Source of the DNA: Lewinellaceae bacterium
GTDB lineage: Bacteria; Bacteroidota; Bacteroidia; Chitinophagales; Saprospiraceae
Length of the DNA: 64,000 nucleotides
Direction of reading: 5' to 3'
Assembly (NCBI GenBank): GCA_024644235.1
Contig: JAHELJ010000010.1
Span: 62,001 to 126,000, forward strand
The notes under the pieces: generated by a model
What the model was told of the DNA's origin: nothing
The model's input: only the letters and a program-made list of their open reading frames with translations
Database searches by the model: none
Shown here: positions 17,612-27,154 of the stretch, in pieces
How the letters are laid out: each line of letters begins with the position of its first letter
Numbering within the stretch: position 1 is the stretch's first letter
Program-made: the position numbers and the translations under genes

Positions 17612-18253
17612 ATGAGGTTGATTCTCCTTTTTGTGATATTGGCTTCTTTGGTACTGGTACCTTTCTTCATCTGGGGAGAGACACTGATGTCCATATTTTC
17701 GCAGCAAGGCTCCGTCGATTGGTTGCAACAATTTGATTCCTGGGCATGGGTTGCAGGGATTTTGCTGCTAGCGGCAGACCTGGTCCTTCCGATTCCTGCA
17801 ACCTTGGTGATGGCCTCCATGGGATTTCTCTATGGCCCATGGCTGGGTGGTCTGTTGGCAGCTTTCGGATCCTTTCTATCAGGAGCTATAGCTTACGGGC
17901 TTTGCCGACAGCTTGGCGAGCCACCAGCTCGGTGGCTCTTGGGTGAAAGAGACTTCGAGAGAGGTCAAATTCTTTTTGCAAAGGCAGGAGGTTGGATAGT
18001 TGTCTTGTCGCGGTGGCTGCCAGTCTTTCCAGAGGTAATTGCCTGCATGGCTGGGATGACAAGAATGTCACAGATTAAATTTCATACAGCATTAGCGATT
18101 AGTGCTATACCGATGGGATTTGTCTATGCATTCATCGGTCAAGCTGGAGTGGACAGACCTATTCTGGCTCTTGCTTTGAGTGCTGGGGTGCCACCTCTCC
18201 TGTGGTTGTTGATCCAGAAATACTGGAGAAAAAAGGGGATTCTAGTTGATTAG
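17612..18253 (+). CDS. VTT-domain (TVP38/TMEM64, DedA-like) membrane protein
   Basis: 213 residues with about five hydrophobic segments. The VTT core shows LPIPATLVMASMGFLYGPWLGGLLAAFGS, split here between helices, then YGLCRQLGEPPARWLLGE and the F-P-E motif region as SRWLPVFPEVIACMAGMTRM. Members of this superfamily move or flip lipids across the inner membrane. Divergent from the split-barrel gene with 61 bp between starts. Specific lipid unknown. Confidence 0.82.
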   Translation: MRLILLFVILASLVLVPFFIWGETLMSIFSQQGSVDWLQQFDSWAWVAGILLLAADLVLPIPATLVMASMGFLYGPWLGGLLAAFGSFLSGAIAYGLCRQLGEPPARWLLGERDFERGQILFAKAGGWIVVLSRWLPVFPEVIACMAGMTRMSQIKFHTALAISAIPMGFVYAFIGQAGVDRPILALALSAGVPPLLWLLIQKYWRKKGILVD

Positions 18254-18315
18254 ACGTCCATGCCACTTGAATCGTGTTGATGAATTGAGTATTTTTCATG
18301 GGAGAAGACAGTTGA

Positions 18316-18696
18316 ATGGATCCTTATCGGAAAGCACGGATCAAAATCAAGAACCGGAAGAAGTTCATCTGGCATGTAATCTTTTTCGTCCCCCTGTCAT
18401 TTTTACTAATAGCAATCAACGTGGGCACGGAGACAGATCCATGGAGCTTGATGATTGTGTTTCCCTGGGCCTTCATTCTGTTTGTTCACTGCATCCTCAC
18501 CTTCATATTTCCTTCAGTCAATGTCTTTTCCTCAGATTGGGATGATCTTGAAATGGATAGGGAAGTCAGGAAGATTCAGGAATACGAAGCTTTACCTGAA
18601 GGAGACTACCAGGATTACTTCGAACGTTCTCGCCCATTTTCGGTTAGAGCTATGGACAAAGTGCGCATTAAGTACAGCGACGAAGATTTTGTCTAA
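18316..18696 (+). CDS. 2TM-domain membrane protein
   Basis: 126 residues. Two hydrophobic helices (about 18-38 and 47-66), separated by a short loop, match the small 2TM domain found in Bacteroidota, often beside histidine kinases. The basic start (MDPYRKARIKIKNRKKF) should face the cytoplasm; the C-terminal half is charged and helical (EMDREVRKIQEYEALP). No kinase gene is adjacent. Function unknown. The 3' end overlaps the convergent acyl-CoA ligase gene by 4 bp. Confidence 0.65.
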   Translation: MDPYRKARIKIKNRKKFIWHVIFFVPLSFLLIAINVGTETDPWSLMIVFPWAFILFVHCILTFIFPSVNVFSSDWDDLEMDREVRKIQEYEALPEGDYQDYFERSRPFSVRAMDKVRIKYSDEDFV

Positions 18697-20354
18697 GACT
18701 CAATGTCTTTCAAAGCTCTTCTCAGAATTTTTCCAACATTGGTTTTTGGGAGTTCATCTCTGAACTCAATATGCCTTGGGCGCTTGTAGCCGGTCAAATA
18801 CTCTTTGCAATGCTCCATGAGTTCTTTTTCAGTGAGTGACTTATCTTTTTTGACAACAAAGATTTTCACTGCCTCGGTCGATTTTTCATCGGGCACGCCT
18901 ATGGCAGCTACCTCTAGCACTTTTGGGTGTTTGGTTACGATGTCTTCTATTTCATTCGGATAGACATTGAAACCCGAAACCAGGATCATATCTTTTTTCC
19001 GATCTACGATCTTGAAGAACCCATCCTCATCCATCATGGCGATATCTCCTGTACTCATCCAACCATCTTTAAGACTCTTTGATGTTTCATCAGGCCGGTT
19101 AAAATAGCCCTTCATCACCTGAGGACCTTTCACCTGTAGTTCACCTACCTCGTTGGGAAGTAAGACATTCCCTTGTTCATCAACAATCCTTATGTCCGTG
19201 GATGGTACAGGTGTGCCGATAGTGCCGATCCGGGGATTGTCGATAGGGTTGGTAGTTGCTACCGGGCTGGTCTCGGTCATGCCATAACCTTCCGAGATGG
19301 GTTTACTTGTCAATTGTCTCCATTTGTCAGAGACTGCTTGTTGTACTGCCATGCCGCCACCTATACTTGCCTTTAAGGAACTGAAATCAAGCTTTACAAA
19401 TCCTTTATGATTAGCGAGTGCATTAAAAAGAGTATTAACTCCTGTCATCACACTGATAGGATACTTTTTAAATGCGGCTACAACCGTATCGATGTCCCTT
19501 GCATTTGTGATCAGCACATTCTTTGCTCCGATGCTGAGCAGGGCCAGGCAGTTGACCGAGAAAGCAAATATGTGATACAGTGGCAGTGGGCAGAGAGCCA
19601 CTTCTTCTCTTTCCTTTAGGAAGGGCATCATGACTGCTCTGATCTGCAACATATTGGCCACCAAATTTCGATTGGTGAGCATAGCCCCTTTGGATACACC
19701 AGTAGTACCCCCGGTGTATTGGAGTAAAATGGTATCCTGAGGATGACTTTCAAAAGGCTTGATGGTAAACTTGCCGCCAAGATTTAGTGCCTGAGAAAAG
19801 GTGACTACATTGGGAATGTTGTACTTAGGAACCATCCCCTTCAATCTGCGGACTACGAAGTTTACCACTCGTTTCTTTAAAAAGCCAAGCATTTCACCGA
19901 TACTGGTGGTAATGATCACTTTGATGCCTGTGTCAGGCAAAATCTTTTCCAAATTGGCGGCAAAATTTTCTGCTATCAGAATGCCTTTCACCCCTGCATC
20001 GGTAAATTGATGCTTCATCTCATGGCTGGTATATAATGGATTGGTATTTACAACGACCAAACCGGCCCTGAGGGCTCCGAAAAGAGCAACAGGATACTGT
20101 AGTAAGTTGGGCATCATTAACGCAAACTTATCTCCGGGTTCCAGCCCTCGGGAATGCAGATATGCACCAAACCGGCGCGACATTTTGTCCAAAGCATCGA
20201 AGGTGAGTTCTTTATCCATACATACGAATGCGACATCCTTGCGATACTTTTCGAAAGTTTCCTCGAATAAAGCCAGGAGATTGGGGTACTCGTCCGGATT
20301 GATGTTTGCTGGCACGCCATTGGGGTAGTTCTTCAGCCACGGCCTCTCGTCCAT
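18693..20354 (-). CDS. fadD: Long-chain acyl-CoA synthetase (AMP-binding)
   Basis: 553 residues. ATP-dependent activation of fatty acids to acyl-CoA. Motifs in order: QYTGGTTGVSKGA (P-loop), YGMTETSP, STGDIAMMDEDGFFKIVDRKKDMI (hinge) and the catalytic Lys in LPKTNVGKILRR. The start at 20354 (MDERPWLKNYPNGVP) matches the FadD N-terminus; upstream in-frame codons lack family resemblance. It lies 51 bp downstream of the class III aminotransferase on the same strand. Long-chain preference is inferred from similarity to FadD rather than shown. Confidence 0.88.
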   Translation of the reverse strand: MDERPWLKNYPNGVPANINPDEYPNLLALFEETFEKYRKDVAFVCMDKELTFDALDKMSRRFGAYLHSRGLEPGDKFALMMPNLLQYPVALFGALRAGLVVVNTNPLYTSHEMKHQFTDAGVKGILIAENFAANLEKILPDTGIKVIITTSIGEMLGFLKKRVVNFVVRRLKGMVPKYNIPNVVTFSQALNLGGKFTIKPFESHPQDTILLQYTGGTTGVSKGAMLTNRNLVANMLQIRAVMMPFLKEREEVALCPLPLYHIFAFSVNCLALLSIGAKNVLITNARDIDTVVAAFKKYPISVMTGVNTLFNALANHKGFVKLDFSSLKASIGGGMAVQQAVSDKWRQLTSKPISEGYGMTETSPVATTNPIDNPRIGTIGTPVPSTDIRIVDEQGNVLLPNEVGELQVKGPQVMKGYFNRPDETSKSLKDGWMSTGDIAMMDEDGFFKIVDRKKDMILVSGFNVYPNEIEDIVTKHPKVLEVAAIGVPDEKSTEAVKIFVVKKDKSLTEKELMEHCKEYLTGYKRPRHIEFRDELPKTNVGKILRRALKDIES

Positions 20355-20405
20355 AATAAGAGATCTAAGTTTTGTTCGCTTTGAATTTAAGCAATTTATG
20401 CTCAT

Positions 20406-21605
20406 CTAATCCTTGCCAGTCACCTTGATTCTATCAAGAACCTCCAATAGAATTTGGCAAGACTCCAATATCTCTTCTCCGGTAATGATTAAGGGTGGGC
20501 AGATGCGAATGCTTTCTTCATTAAACAAAAACCAATCGACAAGGATACCCTTCCTTATGCAGGCGGATACTACCCTCTGCAGGAGCTGGGGATCTCCCAG
20601 GTCAACTGCAAACCAGAGTCCACAGTGTCGAACAGATTTGATCAAAGGATGATGTAGGGAATTAAGAAATAGCTTTGCTTTGGAAGGCACTGTTGCTATC
20701 AGATCTTCATCTTCCACGACTTGCAGAGCTGCGAGTGCTGCAGCACATGATACTGGATGCCCTCCGAATGTAGTTAGATGAGCAAGTGCCGGATCATTGG
20801 ATAGCGTGCTCATCTTCTCTCTAGAGGAAATAAATGCTCCAAGAGGCATCCCTCCCCCCAAGGCCTTGGCCAGACACAATATATCGGGTACCACATGGTG
20901 TTGTTCAAACGCACAAAAACTTCCAGTACGACCATAGCCAGCCTGTATCTCATCAAGAATCAGGAGAGCACCAACTTCTTTGCACTTATGGCTAACTGCC
21001 TCCAGATAACCTTCATGAGGAGTCTTAATACCTGTTTCAGCCTGGACAGTCTCAAGAACTACTGCAGCAACATCCTCATCTATCATTGCTAAGTGCCCAA
21101 AATCGTTGAATTCGATAAATTTTACTCCAGGCAACAAGGGACGAAAGGGCTGTGTGTATTTTGACTCACTCATGAGACTAATAGCCCCATGGGTGCTACC
21201 ATGATATGCATTCCTGGCTGCGATCAAGGTCCTTCGAGCGGTTATTTTTTTGGCCAATTTGATAGCCCCTTCGATTGCTTCGGCTCCGGAATTCACAAAA
21301 TACACTGAGTCAAGTTGTTCCGGCAGCCTCGCTTGCAACGTCTGAGCCAGTCTCACCTGTGGATTTAGGATGAAATCGCCGTAGACCATCGTATGCATAT
21401 AGCGATCAATTTGAGCCTTGGTCGCTTCCAAAACGGAAGGATGAGCATGGCCAATGGCACTCACAGCTATGCCTGAGATCAGATCTGTTATTTTTTGACC
21501 TTCGGATGTGTATAGGTACAGACCCTCAGCCCGGCCAATTTCAAGCAATAATGGATTTGGACTGGTCTGTGCAATATGACGGAGGAAGAGTTGACGTAAT
21601 TGCAT
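20406..21605 (-). CDS. Class III PLP aminotransferase (acetylornithine/ornithine type)
   Basis: 399 residues of the fold-type I class III family. Visible: the PLP-phosphate loop FVNSGAEAIEGAIKLAK, AYHGSTHG, the Asp that holds the pyridine nitrogen in LILDEIQAGYGRTG, and the Schiff-base Lys in LAKALGGGMPLGAF. Similarity is greatest to ArgD/RocD-type enzymes, but no arginine gene is nearby, so the substrate (acetylornithine, ornithine or another omega-amine) is open. Same strand as the upstream YgjP-like gene (about 30 bp) and the downstream acyl-CoA ligase. Confidence 0.85.
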   Translation of the reverse strand: MQLRQLFLRHIAQTSPNPLLLEIGRAEGLYLYTSEGQKITDLISGIAVSAIGHAHPSVLEATKAQIDRYMHTMVYGDFILNPQVRLAQTLQARLPEQLDSVYFVNSGAEAIEGAIKLAKKITARRTLIAARNAYHGSTHGAISLMSESKYTQPFRPLLPGVKFIEFNDFGHLAMIDEDVAAVVLETVQAETGIKTPHEGYLEAVSHKCKEVGALLILDEIQAGYGRTGSFCAFEQHHVVPDILCLAKALGGGMPLGAFISSREKMSTLSNDPALAHLTTFGGHPVSCAAALAALQVVEDEDLIATVPSKAKLFLNSLHHPLIKSVRHCGLWFAVDLGDPQLLQRVVSACIRKGILVDWFLFNEESIRICPPLIITGEEILESCQILLEVLDRIKVTGKD

Positions 21606-21638
21606 CCGACTAAGTTAAAAGGTGTTAGACGACTTACT

Positions 21639-22397
21639 CTAGAAATTTAGAGTTGCCCCATTTTCTTTTAACCAGGATACCTTGCTTCGGTACGAAGGCA
21701 TAGCTGTTTCGACCAGTTTCCAGAATCTTCGAGAATGATTGTGTTGGCCTAGGTGGGCAAGCTCATGTATGATCACATACCGCATCACCGATGGGGGAGC
21801 CAGAAAAAGTCTGGTACTAAAATTAAGATTGCCGGTAGTAGTGCAACTTCCCCAGGTACTTTGATTAAAACGAAGACTAATTTTCTTATATCGAAAGTTG
21901 AAATGCACAAGGTTTAGCCGTCCGACTTCTTTTTCGAATGGCACCTGAAAAGCCTTGGCAAAGGTCCTACTGATTACTTTGGGCAATTCCACTATCTGTT
22001 CACGCTTCCTCCAGGTCTCCGGGAAAAGTATCATGATCTGGCCGGATGTAATCTCTCCCTTAGCAGTCTTACGATTGATTGGCTTCACTTCCAATCTAAA
22101 CCTTCCGTAGACGGTGTCATATATGGTTCCTGAAACCGGGAATTTTGAGGAATAGCGTTGAAAAAGCTGCGGTTGTTCTTCGTATTTCTTGACGAGCCAC
22201 TTTCTAGCCCAAACCAATGGATCACCTGCAGGACCCAGCCCTTTTCTGTTGGGAATTCTAAGATGTATTGCCTTGTCAGCCATTGCAATACGCCACCCAC
22301 GTCGATGTTCGGTGAAAAGACGTATTGGAACACTCTGACCCTGCAATTTGATAGTCAGATCATAGACTCTAGTACTGGTCTTTTGCCTGCGATCCAT
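21639..22397 (-). CDS. YgjP-like (DUF45/M48-type) metallopeptidase-domain protein
   Basis: 252 residues. The C-terminal third carries the zinc motif HELAHLGQHNHSRRFW (HExxH plus third His), the hallmark of the YgjP/WLM-type group, preceded by the typical NQSTWGSCTTTGNLNFSTRL. E. coli YgjP has been reported as a UTP pyrophosphatase, so a proteolytic role is not certain. I chose the ATG at 22397 over the TTG three codons upstream. Probably first in a run with the aminotransferase and acyl-CoA ligase. Confidence 0.82.
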   Translation of the reverse strand: MDRRQKTSTRVYDLTIKLQGQSVPIRLFTEHRRGWRIAMADKAIHLRIPNRKGLGPAGDPLVWARKWLVKKYEEQPQLFQRYSSKFPVSGTIYDTVYGRFRLEVKPINRKTAKGEITSGQIMILFPETWRKREQIVELPKVISRTFAKAFQVPFEKEVGRLNLVHFNFRYKKISLRFNQSTWGSCTTTGNLNFSTRLFLAPPSVMRYVIIHELAHLGQHNHSRRFWKLVETAMPSYRSKVSWLKENGATLNF

Positions 22398-22526
22398 GGG
22401 TTTCAAAAATATACAAATGAGTCACGACCGAATGATTTTTTTTTGATATATGAGCCATTTTAACAATCGGTTTTACCCCCGATTTCGAGCCAGTTGCTGC
22501 TGAGCTAAAAAAGTTATTTTCACTCT

Positions 22527-24011
22527 ATGCACGAATACGGATTCTGGTCATTATTGCCACCAATGGTTGCAATCGTTTTTGCCATCCGAACGAAACAAGT
22601 CTATGTCTCTCTTGTCTTTGGGATTTTTCTCGGCTGGTTGATTATTGATAAGGGAAACCCCTGGTTGGGTTTTCTTGATACCCTCTACGCCTTTGTTGAT
22701 GTTTTCCGGGACCCAGGCAATACCAGGACCATTATGTTTAGTGCATTGATTGGAGCAGTCATTCTTTTTATACAGAAATCTGGTGGGGTTCACGGCTTTG
22801 TTCTTTGGATTGGGAAAGTGCTGGAACGACTAGAACAAAAGGAGGGTAGGGATAAAAAGATCTTGGTTCAGCTAATGGCCTGGCTGACAGGAGTATTGAT
22901 CTTTGTGGAGTCAAGCATCTCAGTTTTAACAGTTGGGTCGTTGTACCGGCCTGTTTTCGACAAGTTGAAGATATCAAGAGAAAAACTGGCATATATCGCT
23001 GATTCTAGTAGCGCACCAACCTGTATTTTGATCCCATTTAATGGTTGGGGAGCTCTGGTTATGGGTTTATTAATCACACAAGGATTTGAAAATCCTTTTC
23101 AGGTGATGATCCATTCTATCGCTTACAATTTCTATCCCATCGTCGCCCTATTGATGGTAGTATTGGTCATCTTCTTCAAGTTTGATTTCCCTGGAATGAA
23201 AAAAGCTGAGGTCAGAACCCAACAAGGCAGTATCTTATGGGAGAACGCTCAACCAATGGTCAGCGAAGAGATTACCGAAGTACTGCCAAAAAAGGGCATC
23301 AAACCGCATGCTTTCAATATGGTCTTACCCTTAGTGGTGATGGTTTTGATGATGCCTGTGATGCTTGCTATAACAGGATGGCCGGAAGCATTGGATAGCA
23401 GACCCACAGCGAGCTGGTCTGGTAAACTGTTCTATGCCATAGGACGGGGTTCGGGCTCAACTGCGGTCTTAGTGGCTGTAGTCATTTCTATTTTGTTTGC
23501 TATGATTCTCTACCGATTCCAACGAATGTTTTCACTCAGAGAAAACGTTGACATTGTATTTAAGGGCATATCCGGTCTCATGCCCATTGCTCTCTTGCTG
23601 ATGTTTGCTTTTGCAATAGGCGCGGTTTGCAAGGAGTTGCAGACTGGTGAATATGTAGCTGCATTGGCGCAGCAGTGGTTATCGCCAGCACTTGTACCGC
23701 TGTTGGTATTTCTTATCAGCGCATTCATTGCTTTTTCAACTGGTACATCCTGGGGGACCTTTGCAATTATGATAGCGATTGCAGTGCCGATGGCACGGCA
23801 GATGGAAGTTGGAGAAGTGATCACTATAGCTGCTGCCCTGGGAGGTGGCGTGTTTGGGGATCATTGTTCTCCAATCAGCGATACAACTATCCTCTCCTCC
23901 ATGGCCGCAGCTACCGATCATATTGACCATGTAAGAACACAAGTCCCATATGCTGTTGTGGCAGGAATTATAGCGGCACTTGGATATTTGGTATTGGGGG
24001 TATTGGCTTAG
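22527..24011 (+). CDS. NhaC-family Na+/H+ antiporter
   Basis: 494 residues and about 11-12 transmembrane segments. NhaC signature features are FVESSISVLTVGSLYRPVFDK in the first half, the loop SSSAPTCILIPFNGWGA, and GGGVFGDHCSPISDTTILSS in the second half, with the conserved GD-x-x-SP-x-SD. Exchanges sodium for protons in the inner membrane, consistent with a saline habitat. NhaC relatives also carry malate/lactate or amino acids, so the substrate is inferred. Ends 4 bp inside the convergent D-amino-acid oxidase gene. Confidence 0.87.
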   Translation: MHEYGFWSLLPPMVAIVFAIRTKQVYVSLVFGIFLGWLIIDKGNPWLGFLDTLYAFVDVFRDPGNTRTIMFSALIGAVILFIQKSGGVHGFVLWIGKVLERLEQKEGRDKKILVQLMAWLTGVLIFVESSISVLTVGSLYRPVFDKLKISREKLAYIADSSSAPTCILIPFNGWGALVMGLLITQGFENPFQVMIHSIAYNFYPIVALLMVVLVIFFKFDFPGMKKAEVRTQQGSILWENAQPMVSEEITEVLPKKGIKPHAFNMVLPLVVMVLMMPVMLAITGWPEALDSRPTASWSGKLFYAIGRGSGSTAVLVAVVISILFAMILYRFQRMFSLRENVDIVFKGISGLMPIALLLMFAFAIGAVCKELQTGEYVAALAQQWLSPALVPLLVFLISAFIAFSTGTSWGTFAIMIAIAVPMARQMEVGEVITIAAALGGGVFGDHCSPISDTTILSSMAAATDHIDHVRTQVPYAVVAGIIAALGYLVLGVLA

Positions 24012-24952
24012 ATCTGCTCCCCTCCAAGACCCATGATTGCAGCAACTTCCTCGGCACATCCCCAGCAAACCGTAAATCCGGAACCACCATGACCATAGTT
24101 GTGGATGATCTTATCACCTTCTCTTTCCAAACGAACTTCATCCCGACCAGGACGAAGACCTACTTCTGCCTTGATGATGGCTGGATTGAGGCCTGGTGCT
24201 AGTTTCTTGCATCTTTCAAGGATACGTTTGGTCTCTTCAGGGTCGATATCGCAATGCTCGACGCCAGGTTCGGCGGTGCCTCCCAGTATCACTTCATTCT
24301 TTCTGGGAATGACGTAAGACAATGCCAAGGGCCCATGCTCAGCTGCAATCCATCCAAGGTTTGGTTGAGCTTTTACCTTGACAATCTGACCTCGAATAGG
24401 GAACATCTTTTCGTCGTTCACCAACTGACGTGATCCTAATCCCGCACAATTAATCACCCAGTCGTGTTCAGAATAGTCGAGGTCATCTATTGACCGGAGG
24501 GTCTTCATTTCAAATTCGCCACCCTTGATGAGAAAGGTGGTCAAAAGATAGGGTAGAAAATAGGAAGTATCCACAAGAGGCACTTCAAATTCTATCGCTT
24601 CCTGATAGCCCTTCGGAAGAGTCGTACCGGAGATTTTTTTGACCTCGGAAGGTACTGCCTCCAGCCATTCCTTTGCAGCATCTATGCTCTCAAGGATCCG
24701 GAGGCTTACCATGGAAACCCCCGTGTCTGGCCGGTCTAGATAGTTATGATAATAGTGATATGAGATTCGACTCCATTCCATAACTTTCTCCAACGGATAA
24801 GCCTTATACGGAAACCAAACTGCTGCAGCTCGCCATGAGGTAGTTGATTGAGGAAGGTCTCTGCTTATAACTTTTACTGTCAATCCGTGCTCTTGCAAGA
24901 CATGAGCAGTGCTAAGACCAATGATTCCCGATCCTATTACCAGTGCTTTCAT
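24008..24952 (-). CDS. D-amino-acid oxidase (DAO family flavoenzyme)
   Basis: 314 residues. FAD-binding Rossmann start ALVIGSGIIGLSTAHVL, then SWRAAAVWFPYKAYP, which fits the DAAO segment around the flavin, NCAGLGSRQLV, and the C-terminal signature VGLRPGRDEVRLE with the substrate-carboxylate Arg and YGHGGSGFTVCWGCA. This pattern fits true DAAO (EC 1.4.3.3) or D-aspartate oxidase better than glycine oxidase. Oxidises D-amino acids to keto acids, ammonia and hydrogen peroxide; peptidoglycan D-Ala is a natural source. No signal peptide. Its start overlaps the stop of the upstream HAD gene by 4 bp. Confidence 0.87.
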   Translation of the reverse strand: MKALVIGSGIIGLSTAHVLQEHGLTVKVISRDLPQSTTSWRAAAVWFPYKAYPLEKVMEWSRISYHYYHNYLDRPDTGVSMVSLRILESIDAAKEWLEAVPSEVKKISGTTLPKGYQEAIEFEVPLVDTSYFLPYLLTTFLIKGGEFEMKTLRSIDDLDYSEHDWVINCAGLGSRQLVNDEKMFPIRGQIVKVKAQPNLGWIAAEHGPLALSYVIPRKNEVILGGTAEPGVEHCDIDPEETKRILERCKKLAPGLNPAIIKAEVGLRPGRDEVRLEREGDKIIHNYGHGGSGFTVCWGCAEEVAAIMGLGGEQI

Positions 24953-25647
24953 GCACTGTGATACTTCAGCAGGTCGTGCAATTTATGAATAGAAAGGTCC
25001 GGTGTAGCCGCATCATGAGGCTTGGTAATGTCCCCATTATTTAACCAGCAGGTCAGAATACCGTAGTCAGCACCTCCTTTTATGTCTGATCCTAGATTGT
25101 CTCCTATGATCATTACCTCGTTTTTAGCAGGACCTCCCATCCGGTGGAAGGTGTGATCAAAGAATTCTTTATCAGGTTTGTTGAATCCGATTTCTTCCGA
25201 AATGATAATATGTTTGAAATGGGCAGAAATTCCGGATGAAGCAATCCTCGGTCTCTGTACTTGCTTGAAGCCGTTGGTCGCCAATACAAGTGAGAAATTG
25301 TTATCTGCCCATTTCAGGAATTCAAGGGCACCGGGCATGGGATCAATCTGTTTTGACAATGTACTCAGGTAAAAGCTGTTAATTTGATCTGGATTGATTG
25401 AAATAGCCAAATCTTCTACCAGCATTTGAAACCTCAGATCCTTTAGTGTAGCAACATCAATTTCTCCGGCTTCGAATGCTCTCCAACATCGATGATTGAT
25501 TTGTCGGTAGGCATTGATGTGTACTTCATCGGTGGAAATTCCAAAGCGACGGTAGGTGCAAATCAAAGACCTTTTAGCCGCCCGGTCAAAATCAAGCAGC
25601 GTATTGTCCAGATCGAGAATAAGCCAACCGACATCGCGCAAGGGCAT
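24949..25647 (-). CDS. HAD-superfamily phosphatase, YjjG-like
   Basis: 232 residues. Motif I LDLDNTLLDFD with the two catalytic Asp, motif II LATNG, motif III Lys in FNKPDKEFF, and motif IV IIGDNLGSDIKGG. The cap domain is alpha-helical (C1 type). Closest in layout to YjjG pyrimidine 5'-nucleotidase, which hydrolyses non-canonical nucleotides, but HAD substrate range is hard to predict. Translationally coupled (4-bp overlap) to the D-amino-acid oxidase. Confidence 0.83.
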   Translation of the reverse strand: MPLRDVGWLILDLDNTLLDFDRAAKRSLICTYRRFGISTDEVHINAYRQINHRCWRAFEAGEIDVATLKDLRFQMLVEDLAISINPDQINSFYLSTLSKQIDPMPGALEFLKWADNNFSLVLATNGFKQVQRPRIASSGISAHFKHIIISEEIGFNKPDKEFFDHTFHRMGGPAKNEVMIIGDNLGSDIKGGADYGILTCWLNNGDITKPHDAATPDLSIHKLHDLLKYHSA

Positions 25648-25692
25648 TAATGATTAACTTGTTTTAAGAATCCACTAAAGTATTTATTCCTA

Positions 25693-26151
25693 ATGAGAAT
25701 AGCTGAGGCCGATTTGGAGAAGATAGAGGAGATTGCAAAATTATTTGATGCATACCGGGTGTGGTACCGGCAGCAATCAAATCTGGCGGCTTCGGAACAG
25801 TTCCTCCGAGACAGGCTTCGAAATCAGGAGTCGATCATCTATGTCGCATTTGATGAAGATCTGGCAGTGGGTTTTACTCAGCTATATCCTTTGTACTCTT
25901 CCACGAGGCTGGCACGACTTTGGCTATTGAATGACTTGTACGTTACTCCGGAATACCGGGGTCAGGGAATCTCCATCCAGTTGATCGAGAGAGCAAAGGA
26001 GCTAGCCCGTCAAACAGGAGCAGCAGGATTGTCCCTGGAAACAGAAAAGAACAACCTCATTGGCAACCATCTTTATCCCCGAACGGATTTTGAAGTGGAT
26101 ACCGAGCACTTCGTTTACTTCTGGACAAACCCGGAGTTTCTCCCTCGGTAG
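25693..26151 (+). CDS. GNAT-family N-acetyltransferase
   Basis: 152 residues. Acetyl-CoA-binding motif A is in LNDLYVTPEYRGQGISIQLI (R-G-x-G-I pattern), followed by LSLETEKNNLIGNHLYPR, which forms motif B. Transfers acetyl from acetyl-CoA to an amine on an unknown target. Divergent from the HAD gene and followed by an AT-rich stretch before xerD. Confidence 0.83.
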   Translation: MRIAEADLEKIEEIAKLFDAYRVWYRQQSNLAASEQFLRDRLRNQESIIYVAFDEDLAVGFTQLYPLYSSTRLARLWLLNDLYVTPEYRGQGISIQLIERAKELARQTGAAGLSLETEKNNLIGNHLYPRTDFEVDTEHFVYFWTNPEFLPR

Positions 26152-26209
26152 TCGAACACATGCACTGTTAATATTATATTTATTTTTAATATAAATTGCT
26201 TGGTAAGTC

Positions 26210-27118
26210 ATGCTTTGGAGTGCAGCAATTCAGGGGTTTAAACATTACATGATGTTGGAGAAAGGAATGTCTCCTCATTCGGTCGATGCCTACATTAACG
26301 ATGTTAGGAAACTATCAGATCATATGGTAGATCTGAGTCCAGAGACAAAACCTGAGCAGGTCACAATAGATATGTTGGAATCCTTTTTGGCCTATCTAAA
26401 CGATCTTGGATTAGGTCGTAGAACCCAAGCGAGAATATTGTCGGGCATCAGAGCATTCTTCAAATATTTGTTGATCGAGGATCTCGTTTCTGAGGATCCT
26501 ACCGAACATCTGGAGGGGCCAAAGTTGTCGCAAAATGTACCGGAAGTCTTGAGTGTGGAAGAGATTAACCAACTATTTGAATGTATCGACCTCAGTCACC
26601 CACATGGAACGAGAAACAGGGCTATAGTTGAAACACTTTATGCATGTGGCCTGCGTGTAAGCGAGTTGGTCAACCTGCGCCTTTCCAATCTCTTTCTGGA
26701 TGTTGGTTTCATAAAGGTAATCGGTAAGAGTAATAAGGAAAGGATCATTCCGATAGGCGAATCTGCAGTGAGTCACATCAAGATGTATATCGATCATTAT
26801 CGTAGAAAACAGTCAAACATCCGGAAAGACTCCAGGGACATCTTATTTCTCAATCGGCGAGGCAATCGCCTTACACGGACGATGATTTATTTGATTGTCA
26901 AAGATCTTGTTGATAAGGCAGGCATTAGTAAGAAGGTAAGTCCTCACACTTTCAGGCACTCATTTGCAACGCATCTTGTAGAGGGAGGAGCCGATCTTAG
27001 AGCAGTCCAGGAAATGCTCGGACATGAGTCTATTCTCACCACGGAAATATACACTCATCTCGACGTACATTACCTTCGGGAGACAATAATGAGCTATCAT
27101 CCCTTGTCCCAATCCTGA
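26210..27118 (+). CDS. xerD: Tyrosine recombinase XerD-like
   Basis: 302 residues. N-terminal SAM-like core-binding domain (residues 5-100), then the catalytic domain with Arg149 (CGLRVSELVNL), Lys173 (IGKSNKERIIP), His246 and Arg249 (HTFRHSFATHL), His272 (LGHESILTTEIYTH) and the nucleophile Tyr281. All six active-site residues are intact. Length and motifs match chromosomal XerD, which resolves chromosome dimers at dif, rather than an integron or phage integrase; no attachment site is seen nearby. An AT-rich 40-bp tract (26168-26200) precedes it. Confidence 0.88.
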   Translation: MLWSAAIQGFKHYMMLEKGMSPHSVDAYINDVRKLSDHMVDLSPETKPEQVTIDMLESFLAYLNDLGLGRRTQARILSGIRAFFKYLLIEDLVSEDPTEHLEGPKLSQNVPEVLSVEEINQLFECIDLSHPHGTRNRAIVETLYACGLRVSELVNLRLSNLFLDVGFIKVIGKSNKERIIPIGESAVSHIKMYIDHYRRKQSNIRKDSRDILFLNRRGNRLTRTMIYLIVKDLVDKAGISKKVSPHTFRHSFATHLVEGGADLRAVQEMLGHESILTTEIYTHLDVHYLRETIMSYHPLSQS

Positions 27119-27154
27119 GCTAGCCGGAAACTAAATAGAACTATCTTTGGCCGC

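Noticed and set aside
26210-27118. XerD-like recombinase as an integrase of a mobile element
   Set aside because: All features fit housekeeping XerD, and there is no tRNA, attachment repeat or cargo nearby.
27142-27149. TATCTTTG, a -7-like match just before the Ig-like lipoprotein gene
   Set aside because: It ends 5 bp before the ATG, which would force a leaderless transcript, and no -33 partner is present.
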